From contig CM060892.1 of assembly GCA_030762935.1 (NCBI GenBank), positions 87,116,827 through 87,180,826 on the forward strand: a stretch of 64,000 nt of DNA. Reading direction: 5' to 3'. This document shows, one piece after another, positions 1-12,003 of this stretch. Made by a program: the position numbers and the translations under genes. This stretch comes from Hymenopus coronatus (Eukaryota > Arthropoda > Insecta > Mantodea > Hymenopodidae). Under the pieces are notes generated by a model. That model made no database searches. It saw only the letters and a program-made list of their open reading frames with translations, and was not told where the DNA came from. Each line of letters opens with the position of its first letter. The first letter of the stretch is position 1.

Positions 1-1560
1 ATGAAGATTTGCAGTGAGAAGAGAGTGAAGAAAAGATGGACAATACGACTCAACCTGATGTAATTACTTTGACATTAACTAAAATTTACATACTATTACT
101 TAAATGATATCTATAACCTACGACATGATGAAAGAAGAGAAGCATAAATATTTAACCAAACAGACTAAAACCAATAACATATAAGCATTAGAAACACATT
201 ACGTATACGTTTTATTAACATAACGACAATTGACAATCACAAATAATACCAACATCACTTTTTTCTTCTAAATCTATTTATTGAATAATTTACAACTCGA
301 GGACAAAAGGGGAGGAAGAATCGGCGGACGAAGGGAGTGTGGAAAAGCAGAAGCCAGGATTATTATGATTGGTCGAGAAGTGCAGAATGCGAAATAGCGG
401 TAACGGCGGCGAAGCTGAGCTGAAGGGGTGAGATATTATGGCGGATTATAAATCGGGGATAGCCGATACCGGATGCAATGTGCCAGCTGAAATTATGCAC
501 GTACTGCAATGATTTTTTTTTAATTATAAGTGAAGTGAGTGAGCATTACATCAGTGTAAACATAATAAATAGGTAGTTGAGGTAAAAGTGAATGCATTTT
601 TATAGGTATGGAGAGTGTTGTGATAAATATGAGTGTTGTATAGTTAAATAATATTTTTGAAACAAATAGAGAGCCATTATTCCGAATTAGGAACTGGATA
701 ATACACTTTGAAGTGGTTTAATAAATACTTACGTAGAAGTAGAGTCATAATTAATTTTAATTTACTAAACTTAAATTTAGAATTCAGTTTAACCCTTTTT
801 TCCCCTTCCTTTCTTTGTAATGTTTTATTTGAGATTTAGGAATTTTTGCGGAATTTAAATTGAGAAGTTTTTTTAATGTTTACGTTAAAAATGTCACCAA
901 ATTATAGAACATAAATATTATGTTTTGTTTTAGTATATATATATGTTTAATTAATTACTATATGCAACAAAGTAAATTTTGGAGATATATATTTAATAGT
1001 TAATTTTAATAGTTACTGCCGGCTACCGGTAATTTAAATTAATTGGGTTATTTAATTTAATTTATTTGTTTCTCCTTTTCTTCTATTTAATGTTTTAAAC
1101 ATAGTTAGGGATAAAGGGGTAAATATTTACCCATCTGACTGGTTTCCAGTATGAGATATGTATTTATAGTTAATATTTATTATGTTAAAATGTTTACACA
1201 TTTTTATATTTTTATTTTAATGCCTTTTTTTATTCTAATAATTTTAAATACACACACATATATATGTAAAATTATAATGTTTGTATTTGGTGCAGTTTTA
1301 ATAAAGCTAAAATCTGTAAATATACGTTCCGGTATAGGTAAATAGGTGCCGGGATGGAGTATTGCAGATTTTATTTATTTATTTGTTTGAAGATACTGGG
1401 AATTAATGATTCATTATCAGAGGTGCTATATGTAATTCAATCTTAAGCTTGTGAGGTTTACCTTAACTGTAACGCTAAACCATTTACTCTAAATTTAAAG
1501 TTGTTCACCTGAAATTATAAGCACTCATGAAGCTATTCGATTAAAGCAATTTTAAATATA
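1..1560. other. AT-rich stretch without recognisable feature
   Basis: I see no gene, RNA gene or repeat family here. The only open frame of note (about 64 codons near 1151) is dominated by Phe, Ile and Tyr, as expected from random AT-rich DNA. A short GA-rich and GC-richer patch lies at about 300-430. Confidence 0.6.
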
Positions 1561-1710
1561 TGCGAAAGCTTTCACAGCCGGTGTCCATAGTTTTAAAATT
1601 TAAAAATGTCGAGCGATTTTGCCGTGGTCTGTAGGTTAAAATATGTTTAGTTAAAATATTTCTACCTAATGTTTCGTCCCTGTCTGTGAGGGACATCTTC
1701 AGAGGCAATG

Positions 1711-1876
1711 TGCTCACGTCGCTAACTCGGAAAGAATTACAACAGTGCGGGTTATAGGCAGTATCTATACTCGGGCACTGGTGGGCGGGGTCAAGTGGAC
1801 GGGTTCTAGTTGTGTTTATTTAGCCTGGAGGTTAGGGAGTTGGGAAAGTATAGGGAACCAGGTGGAGTTTAATTTA
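1711..1876 (+). repeat. Left arm of 166-bp inverted repeat bounding the Penelope-like relic
   Basis: This arm is the reverse complement of 2915-3080 with about seven mismatches by eye (roughly 96% identity). It begins TGCTCACGTCGCTAACTCGG. It is an inverted copy of the element's own 3' end joined to the truncated RT. Inverted and truncated terminal copies are known for Penelope-like elements. Confidence 0.85.
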
Positions 1877-2914
1877 AGTCAACTGTGTCTCACCATGACG
1901 TATTTCAGATGGAACAACGATTACTACGAACATAAAGACGGAGTTGCCATGGGCAATCCTCTTGGACCTGTGGTAGCTAATTTGTATATGGAAAATTTTG
2001 AAAAACATGCACTGGCAACTGCGACTAAAAAACCGTCCGTTTGACTTCGTTACATTGACGACGTCTTCGCTATATGGCCTCACGGAGATGCGGAACTCCA
2101 AAAATTCTTAGATCATCTGAACAGCCAACACGCAAACATCCTATTTACAAAAGAATTAAGAGTCCGACGGTCAAATTGCTTTTCTCGATATATTGATAAC
2201 TAGGAAAAACAACGGAAGATGTACGTGTTCAGTGTACAGAAAACCAACCCATACGGACCGATATCTTATTAAACAATCCAACTATCATCCCAAACAGAAA
2301 AGAAGCGTAATCAAAACACTAGTGGAACGAGCTAAAGGAATCTGTGACCCGGAACATTTACCACAAGAATTAAGATGTCTACACAAGAACGCTACTGTAT
2401 AATGGGTACACTAAAAAGGATATCGATCGAGCAATATGTCCCAGAAAGAACAACACTTGACCTAGGGAGGCATCGACATATAAAAATAAAGTATTCTTGC
2501 CATATATAAAAAAAAACATAACTGATCGTATCGGCAAGATTTTAGAAAAACGACACGTGAAACCCATATACATGCCGACAACTAAAATAAAACAGTTCCT
2601 AAAATCAGCTAAAGAACGACTCGATCCACTTTGAAAATCTGGTGTTTACAAAATCCCATGCACATGTGGCCAAGTTTACATCGGCACTACAAAACGTAGC
2701 ATCAACACACGCATCACAGAACATAAAAGAAACTGCCGCCTCGGACAAACAGAAAAATCAGCCGTGGCACACATGTTTTATCTTTGAATGACCACCGTAT
2801 GCAATATGATATAGTAGAGGTTATAGCTGCGACTAAAAATTATTACCCCCGTTTATACAGAGAGGCCATTGAGATTTACAAAAACACAAACAACTTTAAC
2901 AAAGACGAAGGACG

Positions 2915-3080
2915 TAAATTAAACTGCAACTGGTTCCCTATACTTTCCCAACTCCGTAACCTCCAGCCTAAATAAACACAACTAGAACCCGTCCACTTGA
3001 CCCCGCCCACCAGTGCCTGAGTATATATACTGGCTATAACCCGCACTGTTGTAATTCTTTCCGAGTTAGCGACGTGAGCA
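2915..3080 (-). repeat. Right arm of the inverted repeat (3' end of the Penelope-like relic)
   Basis: Partner of 1711-1876. It overlaps the last codons of the element's coding frame, so the left arm must be a copied and inverted 3' terminus rather than an independent repeat. Confidence 0.85.
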
Positions 3081-3349
3081 CCCCCGGAGGTAGGTTTCTT
3101 AAACATAGGTAGGCAGTATTGCTCAGTGTTGGGCAGGTCAGGAAAAACCTGTCTTATACAACTGACGTAGGAGTGAAGATTTAGAGAGCGGGACCGGACT
3201 GGGAAACATGTCTCTCATACTCTTGAGTGCTAAGCGTTACGATACATGGGCATTCATATGAAATGCTAATCCTTATTACTCTTAGGTTTCAGTTTAACTT
3301 TCCAACCCCTATCTTACTAGTGTGGAAGAAACAAATGACTGACCTAACA

Positions 3350-3585
3350 GTTTGTCAAACGATGAATCCCGGGACTTAAAGTACTTACGACATATCGTTG
3401 GGGTATGCCATCTCAAAACGTTTGAGTTCTCCTTGTGGTCAGCTAGAGAATTTAGTGTCGTGTTGGTATGATGTCATTGTGCCACAGTAGTTAAGAGCAA
3501 TTGGACTGAGTCTGAGAGATATATGGTTGAAATCCGGCTATGGCATTGCATTTTTCAGTCTGGGTCTCCTTTCCAACTGCTGTTT
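3350..3585 (+). mobile_element. Old tRNA-derived SINE copy, family F
   Basis: Matches 13075-13290 along its length: a shared block GGACTTAAAGTACTTACGA, then a region ending GTTTGAG(A/T)TCTCCTTGT, then a decayed tRNA-like part with CTATGGCATT. It is diverged, and I could not assign target-site duplications. Confidence 0.5.
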
Positions 3586-6005
3586 TATACAAGCATAGTT
3601 TGGAAGAAAAAAATAATCATTTTCCATCATTATATCCTCCAATGAAATAACCATTAGAACTCTTCTATTATGTTGAACGACCCTTCTTTACGTATAGTGC
3701 AAACGTGGTCAGTATCGTTTTGATGCAATTTCTTCGGAATATACAGCGACAGAATTTGAAATAATGACGAAAGTGCCAGTCAGTGGACCCATCTAGGACT
3801 CAATCTAGTGGCCAATACAAAACTAATTCCTACCAGAGTATTACAGCGGACGTTAAAAGGCATGCCACAATTGGTATATACGACGGAACCACGTGCATGA
3901 AAACCTTTAATTTCATTGCAGTGGAATGGAGTGCACAAATGAGCACGTATTTTTTTCATAATCGAAAGCTTTTTCCATCTGATCTTGAATTATTCAAGAA
4001 ACGCTTCATTACGTTGGTGCCTACTATGTACAGTAATTTCTTTGCCCTTCACTGAATTTCAGCAGTTTTTGCAAAACACGTTATAAAAAGGGTTTATGGA
4101 TACGTTGATATAATAATTACCTGTACAAACAGAAATACAGAGTAAAGGCATCAAACAGCAGTCGTACAGGACAAATAACCGCCCGAAAATCGTTGTCATA
4201 TGTCTAACGACATCTATTTTTAGAATAACTCACGTTTAGCCCGAAAGAGGCACTGTTATAACCATGGTAGCTCTTAGAAGTAACTCACTTTAGATTACCA
4301 AATTAGCTGATATATGCATGTCGAACTCTCCAGATTTCTCCTACCACTTTTCACACTCTTCCGCAGGTCCTTAGAACTATTCGGCTACGATAAAGACTCC
4401 CTCTATAAGTGTAATATCATCAATTCTAATTCTGTCGCAGTAAATGGTGAATAAATTTGATGACTCGATAATTCCTCCCCGCAAGCCAGGACAAGACCTC
4501 GAATATGTTGCCTAAGCAAGCAGGAGTAGAAAACTGTACACCTCAACTAAACCTAAGGCGGTTTATTACTTGCTTCATGTTTTCAAAGAGGTGGATAGAC
4601 GAAAACAAAAACGTGTTTCACAATGTTAATCGCATCTAAAATGTTCATCATGTGATAGGCTGTCACGTTTTCCCAGCGAAGTGTAAGGGAAACCTGCTGG
4701 ATAAAGCTATAAGGCTTCGGGGTTCCAGTATCTCTTATCTCCGTGTACCGGTTCCAACGAAACTTGCTTTTTCATGGATTGCCCTTAGTGGAGGGGGAAC
4801 TGCGCAGAAGAATACGCTCGCCATTCTCCCAGGGGCAGAGATGATAAATCTTTAACGAACAGTCTGCAATTTTTCACATAGGGATCATCTCACTCGCTTC
4901 AGCTTTAGGAAGCAATTCTATAGAACAAGTTTTGGATTTCTAAATTTCACTATCACCATTTTCTCTTTATGTAACTTGGCTAAATTGATAATAGTCGTCC
5001 GGACTCAGTAAGTACTACTTGTCTGACGAAAGAATGCAGTTGTTTGGGGAGGTCACTGGTCAGAGAAGGCTGGAATATACTGCAGTACAGTGTGACCATC
5101 AAAACATAAACACAGCATTCACAAATAGGAATAAACCAACGATCCACAACAGTTAAACTTGTTGTCTTTATTACTAATGAATATTAATTGTCCACTTTAC
5201 GAGTGGTAGTGTTTGCATTTTAACTTGATTTGAACCCGTCCACTGTAAGAGACTCAACTGCTACATTCCAGTATTGCAGAATTGTACAGGGCAGGCACCG
5301 GGATTGATGACGTAATACCGCTTTTCTGTGTTTACGCAGGCTTCCACTCGTGGCCGTTTGCATTCATTCTTCAGACAGGTTATAATTTCTTCTGTTATTC
5401 TACTAGCTCAATGCTAATGCGCTTTAAATATATTTATTTTTGTTATATGAAAGCACTGTTTATAATTGAAATGTTTCTATATATTTGACCAGTTAACTTT
5501 TCAAGTAAATGCCATTCGCTCTGTTATTGGTTGTGGTATTTTAACGTTGTTTCTTGGCTTTCTCTTATGAATGCAAATACCCGTTCATATGAGTATCACA
5601 TTTTTATCCTCTGCATTATCGATTTACGAGAGCATAAAATGACATTTTTGATTCACTACAAGCTACAAACATAAGGACATTGAAGGCACGAGATATTACG
5701 ATATTAATAATTGTCAGCACATCAATTAAATGAAAATTATCTCTGGAAATTTTACACACGTTCTCATCAGTTTCTTGTAGATAAAAGGGATTTGCAAACT
5801 TATAGTAGGTAATCTTAATAATATTAAATCATAACTTACTCTTATCAGGCTCAGCAGGAATCAGGAATTTTTCGAAAATGGGATACTTCTCCTGGAGTGA
5901 AAAAAAAAAAACAAAACAAATCTAGATTAGGAATTTATGCATTATAAAATATTATTTGCTTCAAATTAGCAAACTTATTTATTTTGGTTAATACATTTAA
6001 CTTAT
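3586..6005. other. Unassigned sequence
   Basis: No recognisable gene, SINE head or PHR copy. The longest open frames (90 codons at 3783, 67 at 4652) have no motif I recognise and no convincing splice context. The base composition is more even than in the PHR fields, so this may be older unique DNA or a decayed element. Confidence 0.5.
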
Positions 6006-6010
6006 AAAAA

Positions 6011-6305
6011 CGCCATGGCAATACAGCTCACAACGCTCGGCCGCTGCGTCCCCAATCTCGGGCCATGACAGACGTCATAAATGGGGGGGGGGTAAGTATT
6101 GGAGGGTAAGACGTGGTCAGCGCCGGTTAATGCGGTCCTCATAACCTGGAGCTGCTTCTCCATCAAGTAGCTCATGAGGTTGAGTGCACCCCGGACTAGG
6201 TCTTCCAGCGGGAGAAAAATCCCCCACGCCGGTACCGGGATTCAAGCCCAGATCTCCTGCTTGGTAAGCAGCCACGCTACCACCGCGCTAAGCAGACGGC
6301 CACAC
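6011..6305 (-). mobile_element. tRNA-derived SINE, family B
   Basis: Reverse-strand copy of the family seen intact at 16221-16533. On the minus strand the tRNA-like head has an A-box-like TAGCGCGGTGGTAGCGTGG and a B-box region near 6235. It continues through the family body (CCGGGGTGCACTCAACCTC) to the tail at about 6015. A run of G at 6085-6092 is specific to this copy. Confidence 0.75.
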
Positions 6306-6450
6306 TTTAATTTCAGGTGGGATTTAGAATTTGCCGCAAACATACCACAATAAACTAGATTATTGGCACTGTTAATATTACAGCAAACTGTTGCTATTGA
6401 TTTAAAGTTATCTCCATTGATCGCCCACTATTGGTTACCATCATTGCCTT

Positions 6451-6555
6451 CTCTAGCACGTATACAATGTACATAGTAAATAGAGAAGGTATTGTATTCC
6501 ACTTAAAAATTCGATACCGAGATTGTACCGGAAATACGTGTTTTAGGCTCATCTG
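6451..6555 (+). repeat. PHR head, forward, interrupted by a SINE
   Basis: Palindromic head (TCTCTAGCACGTATACAATG ... ATAGAGAAGGTATTG) followed by the conserved block ATTCGATACCGAGATTGTACC. It stops where SINE D begins, and a reverse PHR starts right after that SINE. Confidence 0.8.
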
Positions 6556-6561
6556 AATACA

Positions 6562-6792
6562 GTGGCCACGTTCGCTAAAGCGTCTCGCTTTGGTGCTTCG
6601 TGGGCAGGGGATCGTGGGTTCGAGTCCCGCATTGGGCATGGGTGTTATATGTTTGTGCAATGTGTATATGTTTGTAAAAGAAACAGTAAAACCAGTAAAC
6701 CAGTAATCAGTAAAACCTACGGGGGGAAATGTAAATAGGGATACAGTACCGAAGTCCTGATCAGACTCCGTTACTGTTTTAAAAAAAAAAAA
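6562..6792 (+). mobile_element. tRNA-derived SINE, family D, with poly(A) tail
   Basis: A tRNA-like 5' part with a clear B box (GGGTTCGAGTCCC, near 6617), a unique body, and a 3' run of about 14 A. AATACA occurs on both sides (6556-6561 and 6793-6798). This is a possible target-site duplication, but weak because the area is A-rich. The head ends GTGGGCAGGGGATCGTGGG. Confidence 0.65.
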
Positions 6793-6805
6793 AATACAAA
6801 AAATT

Positions 6806-7451
6806 CTGATGTGTTACATGCACATACCTAGCCTGTAACAAACTATTCCTAAAAAAAAAAGCTTATTCTTCTATATACAAAATGCAAAACGAGATGAGCT
6901 TTAACTCAGTTACAACTACCTTTCTAATTATTTATTGTGTTATGTTTGTCCTATTTTTTCTTTATATTTATCTTTGATTTTATGGATATTAATAACTTAT
7001 ATGAGAGGATTATACACTTTTAATTTAGGTTTTTCTTTTTCTTTTTTTAGGGGGGGGTTGTACGTTAGTTCAAATTGAAACCAATAACAAGGACCGAAAA
7101 CGGTTAACTCTATAACAAAAAGGTATATGACATAATGAGTGTTTTAACGAGATCTACATTTTTTGTACAGTAAGTTATTGCCTATACAAAATTCAGAAGC
7201 TATTTCCAGAAAATTCAAGATATACATTTTCTTTGTTATGCAAATAGATTTAATGTGGTGTATTTTAATCAAAATCATTAGAGCCATTTTGGAGAAAATA
7301 CAATTTTCAAAAAACTTTCCATGTAAAGCGTAATTTGGTGTAGGGAATTTTTTGAAAATCTTCGTGTCGCATTCTTGGAAGATACGAAACTTAAATACCA
7401 ACTTCAGTATTTAACGGCCTTTTCGTTTTCGAGCTATGGTGTCCACAGACA

Positions 7452-7491
<40 letters not shown>

Positions 7492-7636
7492 CTCTCTCTC
7501 TCTCTCTCTCTTTCACACACTCACACACTGGCCTTTTTCTAAAGATGCTTTTTTTGGACTCAGGGAACTTCAAAACCTATATTTCCGGTGAAATCTCGGT
7601 ATCGATTTTTTTGGGTGGAATACAATACTTCCTCGA
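6806..7636 (-). repeat. PHR copy, reverse, lacking its palindrome
   Basis: Starts with the tail end (TCTGATGTGTTACATGCAC) and runs through the conserved body: CGAGATCTACATTTTTTG at about 7149, TTTTAATCAAAATCATTAGAG at about 7263, TTCGTGTCGCATTC at about 7362. It then passes a CA/TC microsatellite to the CCGGTGAAATCTCGG block at about 7585. It ends head-to-head against the truncated forward copy at 7637. Confidence 0.85.
7453..7511. repeat. (CA)n(TC)n microsatellite inside a PHR
   Basis: About 18 CA units followed by about 11 TC units, at the position where every PHR copy carries its variable dinucleotide tract. Confidence 0.95.
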
Positions 7637-7726
7637 TACCGAGGTTTCACCGGAAACAGATGTTTTAGGGTCTCCTGTATCCAAAAACCAGTATTGTCAG
7701 AAAAAGGTCCACACGCGCGCGTCATC
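7637..7726 (+). repeat. PHR head-proximal stub, forward
   Basis: ACCGAGGTTTCACCGG, then the TGTTTTAGGGTCTCCTG block, then AGAAAAAGGTCCACACG. It lacks the palindrome and joins directly to the inverted copy on its left. Confidence 0.75.
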
Positions 7727-8057
7727 CCATTCAATACAGAAAACTTGGTCCTAGATTTCCACTTGTGATATGGCACAAAATACATTGATTTTCGCTGTAT
7801 TTGTTTAGTGATGGTTCGAGGGCTCTCTGTATCCCATATTCGCAGATTATAGCGCTCAACTTCTTTTTATTCTTATTTCTCTCCTCCTACATAATGACAG
7901 AGGCAATTAGTTGCCTGTTCTAACTTCAAAGTCCTTCAGCCACCATTTCTTGGGACTTGACACAAATATCTTTCCTTTAGAATTGTGGTTCATAATTTGT
8001 TTTGTAATTTTAGTGTCAGGCATTCTTCCATCGTGTTTCATTCATTGTTTTTCATTC
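7727..8057. other. Unassigned spacer
   Basis: Between two PHR copies. I see no coding or repeat motif. Confidence 0.5.
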
Positions 8058-8852
8058 TCTACATCTTACATGGTGCGTAGATAGAGAAAGTATTGCAACT
8101 ACACCAAAAATTCGATACCGCAATTTCAACGGAAATACACGTTTTTGGTTCCCGTAAAAACATTTTTACAAAAAGGTCCGGTGTATCCGTGTGTTTGTAA
8201 AGACGATAATTCAAAAATGAAACGTTCGCAAAATACAACTTGCTATTTAAATTTTGTATCTTACAAGAATACGACACGAAGATTATGAGGAAAATCCCAC
8301 AACCCAAATTAACCTTTACATGGAAAACATTTCAAAAGTTTTTATTTTCTCAGAAATGGCTCTAAAGATTTTGATTAAAATACCGCATATTAAAGATATT
8401 TAAATACAATTTATATCCGGAATTTTCTAGGAATAACCTCTGACGAAATCTTTATTCTGGATGAATAAATTGTAAGAGATAGATAAAGGCTTAATACACA
8501 ATTTATGTCATATACTTTTTGTTCGTGGAGTTGACAATTTTTAAGATTATCATAGTTATTGGTTTCAGATTTAAAACGCTTAAACCTTTCACATGCGGAA
8601 ATTTGTCAACCCCTGGCAATGCAAAGAAACGGATTTCACTCACATGGTATCCAGCTTTTAAAAGATTTGACTATCGTTTTAGCCTAGTGTATTTCCTTGT
8701 TTTCCTTCTACTTACAAGAAGACAAGTAATAAGGCGATATCTGCTAATGTGTATCTTGACTAGCATGGAAAAGATAGAAGAATAAGATTTTTAACAATAA
8801 TTGATTACTGAGATGTACAGAAAGCCATGTGAATGGAGCACATCAGATTGTT
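8058..8852 (+). repeat. PHR copy, forward, near full length
   Basis: Degraded head at 8058-8095, conserved block TTCGATACCGCAATTTC, body with TTTTGATTAAAATACCGC at about 8368, and tail GCCATGTGAATGGAGCACATC ending near 8850. The dinucleotide tract is reduced to almost nothing. Confidence 0.85.
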
Positions 8853-9510
8853 TAAAATCCTTTAACCTTTCAGTCATGTTAAAGATTCTTAGTAATTCTC
8901 TAACACTTTCATTTCTAATATGATCCTTTTCTGTACTTCCTTTTACACTCAAAACAATTTAGTTTCTGAGGCCTATATATTGCGTTTCTGATTTTTAGTT
9001 GGTGTCGAAGTACATAGGTTAAAGCATAACATAACTTTATACACTTTTAGTTTTGTCTCTTTACGTACTTTGTTTCAGAATATTCGAAAAATTGTTCCAT
9101 TAATTTTATTGTGAAAATTCCATCCTAGGTAGTTAAGATGGCTCGCCTGCTCGATGCTGTTGATAATTATCTTTCCTATGAATACCACTGGATGTTTTGC
9201 CTTTATGCTACAAATTTTCATTTATATTGCTCATAAATTTCACTAAATTTAAAAACAATTCTGGCGATTAACTCTAATGGAATGTAGTTTCATTAGAGAA
9301 AACTAAGCTTCCATCAAAATCATCATTGCATTTGAACACAGATCTGTTTTACGATTCTGTCATTTGAGCTCAAGGTTTTTATCACTCTGTATGGTTCATT
9401 GGCAGCCGTTTTCGAATAACTTTCCAAACGGTTCTTATGGGAAACTAAGGCTAGGTGCGCAGACTTTTCTGATTCGCAGCTGATATACGTGGTTTTCCTA
9501 TGTTTATTAC
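8853..9510. other. Unassigned spacer
   Basis: No recognised element. A 71-codon minus-strand open frame (9538-9323) is bounded by possible but poor splice signals and does not match the phase needed after the exon at 13549-13730. I do not call it. Confidence 0.45.
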
Positions 9511-10320
9511 CTTTTCTAGCGCATATATAAATAAGCAAATTAGGTATACAGGATATGTATTGTACCGAAACATTTGATACCGAGATTTACCGAAAATACA
9601 TATTTTGAGGACCACTGAATCCACAACATTTTAGAAAAATGTGTATGTGGATAGCATACCTCATAAATGAAAAGTCGTTATTTAAGTTTAGTACATTCCA
9701 AAGATGCGACACGAAGATTTTCATGAAAATACCCCTTCACCCCAAACTATCTTTACATGGAACATTATTCGAAATGTTTTTTCTCAAAAATGTCTCTAAG
9801 GATTTTGATTAAAATACAGTATAATAAAGATGTTTTACATGACAAATAAAATGTATAGCTTTAAGTTCTGGGAATAGCTCCTAAGTCCTCTTCGTTCTAA
9901 AAAACTTTTGCATAACTAGTAAACCGTAAGAGATATAAACCATAAGAGATAGATAAAATGTAGATCTTGTTACGTAAAACAGACAATTTATGTGATGTAC
10001 AGTTATTTTGTAGATAAAACTAGTTCAGAGATATTGCCTGCTATTGGTTTCAATTTTATACTTCAACTTTTCTCAAACGGGAAGTCCTCATCCGTTTCAT
10101 ATATATTTTGTTTTACTAGTGGTCGTGGAAAGATAACCACATTTTAGTGACAAACGATTTGACTGTCGCTTTAGCCTAGTGTATTCCCTTATGTCCCCAT
10201 ATTTTATGGTAAGGGTTTTCTTGATTAGAAGGATATAGATAACAGAATAATCTGTTTTAAGTATAATTTTTTTGCAGAAAGATGGAGAAAGACATGAGAA
10301 TGGAACACATTAGATTTTTC
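9511..10320 (+). repeat. PHR copy, forward, near full length
   Basis: Decayed head at about 9515-9560, TTTGATACCGAGATTTACCG, the GATGCGACACGAAGATTTTC block at about 9703, body with GTAAGAGATAGATAAAATGT, and tail GACATGAGAATGGAACACATT. Confidence 0.85.
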
Positions 10321-10668
10321 TATCATAAATATATAGTGTCTTGATAATAATATATATGTTCATTCATTTATATTAACTTTGCACTTGCCTATGTATTTGT
10401 AGGTGGTGTCGTGATAGGCAACAAAACTGTGCAGACATTTTGTCTTTTTTTCCTTCTTTCTTTCTTTCTTGTGGTGAGAAATACTTTCTCTAGTGCTCAA
10501 GATATGAGGAAGTGACGCATTCCACAGCATCACCTTGTCTAGTAATCTCTGCGACTAATGTCACCCACGATCTGGTTTAAAAATGTAACACCTACCAGCA
10601 TAATCATCATCAAGGACATTTATGACCTAATAATTACGAAAATTAAATATGTTGTTATTCAAAGTTCT

Positions 10669-10961
10669 AGCAATGCCATTGCCGAGTGTTAAGACCGCTG
10701 GCTTCTCACCTAGGCTGCCCTGGTCCGATCCCGCGAGATTGCATGTAGTGGGCAAAGCAGACGTATGAGCGGGTTTTTCTCCGGAGTCTGCGGTTTCCCC
10801 CGCCGTTCATCCCTGAAATTGCTCCATAATCATTTTTCTTGTTATCAGTTTTACCACTTCCTCACCTTCATACCAGGCATTGAGCTGAGGCCCATCCTGG
10901 CTTGTCTCTGAATCAGACCTTTGCTCCTCAATAGGGTCTGACCACGGTGCGCTGTTTTTTT
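10669..10961 (+). mobile_element. tRNA-derived SINE, family A-related head with a different 3' end
   Basis: The tRNA-like head (TTGCCGAGTG ... CTTCTCACCTAGG ... GGTCCGATCCCG) and the GCGGGTTTTTCTCCGG block match family A. The 3' half (ending CACGGTGCGCTGTTTTTTT) differs from the other family-A copies. AAGTTCT flanks it at 10662-10668 and 10962-10968, which supports retroposition. Confidence 0.7.
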
Positions 10962-11116
10962 AAGTTCTGGGAGTCATAGCTGCCAATTATGCGGATAAAT
11001 GAAAGAAGAACGAAAGACAGTTTTTAAAATTTACAAAAATATATACATTAACATTTTAAAAAGATTGGTGTATTATATTCACACGACTTTCACTAACCAC
11101 TCTGCAACAAAATAAT

Positions 11117-11925
11117 CTTAAAAATGTGATATGTTCCATTTACATTACTTTCTCTACATTTGTAACAGATTATTGTTAATAAACATATTCTTCTATCTAC
11201 TTCTTGCTGATTGAGATAAAAATTAGCAGAAACGACCTATTACTTAGTTCCTTGTAAATAGAAGGGAAATAAGGGAATATACTGGCCAGAAGCTGATAGT
11301 TTCATCATGAGAAATAGTTAAGTATTTTAAAACTGAAACTAATAACAGGAATATCTCGAAAATGGTCACTTCCACGAAAAAAATGTATGAAACATAAATT
11401 GTGTTTTTAATGAGATATACATTTTTGTGTAAAGTTTTTGTCTATCTCTTATGGTTTACCAGTTATGCGACATTCCGTAAAATTCATCCAGAATAAAGTA
11501 GTCTTCAGAGGCTATTCCTAGAAAATTCAAGTTATGCAATTTATTTGTTAGGTAAATATCTTTAATATACGGTATTTTAACCAAAACCGTTAGATTTATT
11601 TTTGAGAAAATGAAAATTTTAGAAAAATTGTTCACATAAATGGAAGTCTGGGGGGTGGGGATTTTCTTGAAATTTATCATTTCGCATCCTTGTGAGATAC
11701 TAACCTTAAATACCAAGTTTTGTATTTGATGGACTTTTTTCGTTTTTGAGTTATGCGTCCACAGGCACACAAACATATAGATACACAGACACACATACTT
11801 TTTTTTCTAAAAAAATGCTTTTAGATTTGGATTCGGGGGGCCTCAAAATATGATTTCTGATAAAATATGGTAACAAATTTTTGGGTGGAATACAATACCT
11901 TCTCTATACCTTATCTCAATTAGCA
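11117..11925 (-). repeat. PHR copy, reverse
   Basis: Tail-first: GATATGTTCCATTTACATT, body with CGTTAGATTTATTTTTGAG, CACAGGCACACAAACAT tract, then TTTTTGGGTGGAATACAATACC at about 11877-11900. It ends close to the head, with the palindrome lost. Confidence 0.85.
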
Positions 11926-12003
11926 TATACAATTATACAGCTTTGTAAGAATAGTTTGTGTTAGAATAGGTGGAGAAAACCATGCAAATGTAACAATCAG
12001 GTG
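11926..12003 (+). repeat. PHR tail fragment, forward
   Basis: ATCTCAATTAGCATATAC ... AGGTGGAGAAAACCATGC AAATGTAACAATCAG matches the last about 80 bp of forward copies. It directly precedes the next head, a tail-to-head junction seen elsewhere in the window. Confidence 0.7.

Larger units (their letters stand above)
1567..3085 (+). mobile_element. Degenerate Penelope-like retroelement (RT plus GIY-YIG endonuclease)
   Basis: Relic of a Penelope-like element, a retroelement class that joins a telomerase-related reverse transcriptase to a GIY-YIG endonuclease. The left end has the sequence GCTTTCACAGCCGGTGTC followed by the region containing GTTTCGTCCCTGTCTGTGAG. Around 1935-2040 the frame reads GVAMGNPLGPVVANLYME, an RT palm motif. 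The catalytic YIDD follows at about 2050 but is cut off by an in-frame stop at 2042-2044. A second RT/thumb piece (RKPTHTDRYL) lies at about 2238-2270 after further breaks. The GIY-YIG motif GVYKIPCTCGQVYIGTT is at 2641-2691, and the C-terminal piece (about 2784-2975) is in another frame. The N-terminal RT is missing and several stops and frameshifts are present, so it is dead. Confidence 0.85.

Noticed and set aside
9323..9538. Minus-strand 71-codon frame as a fourth exon of the gene
   Set aside because: Exon 3 ends in phase 0, but the only plausible acceptor here needs two carried bases, and the donor (GTAAAA) is weak.
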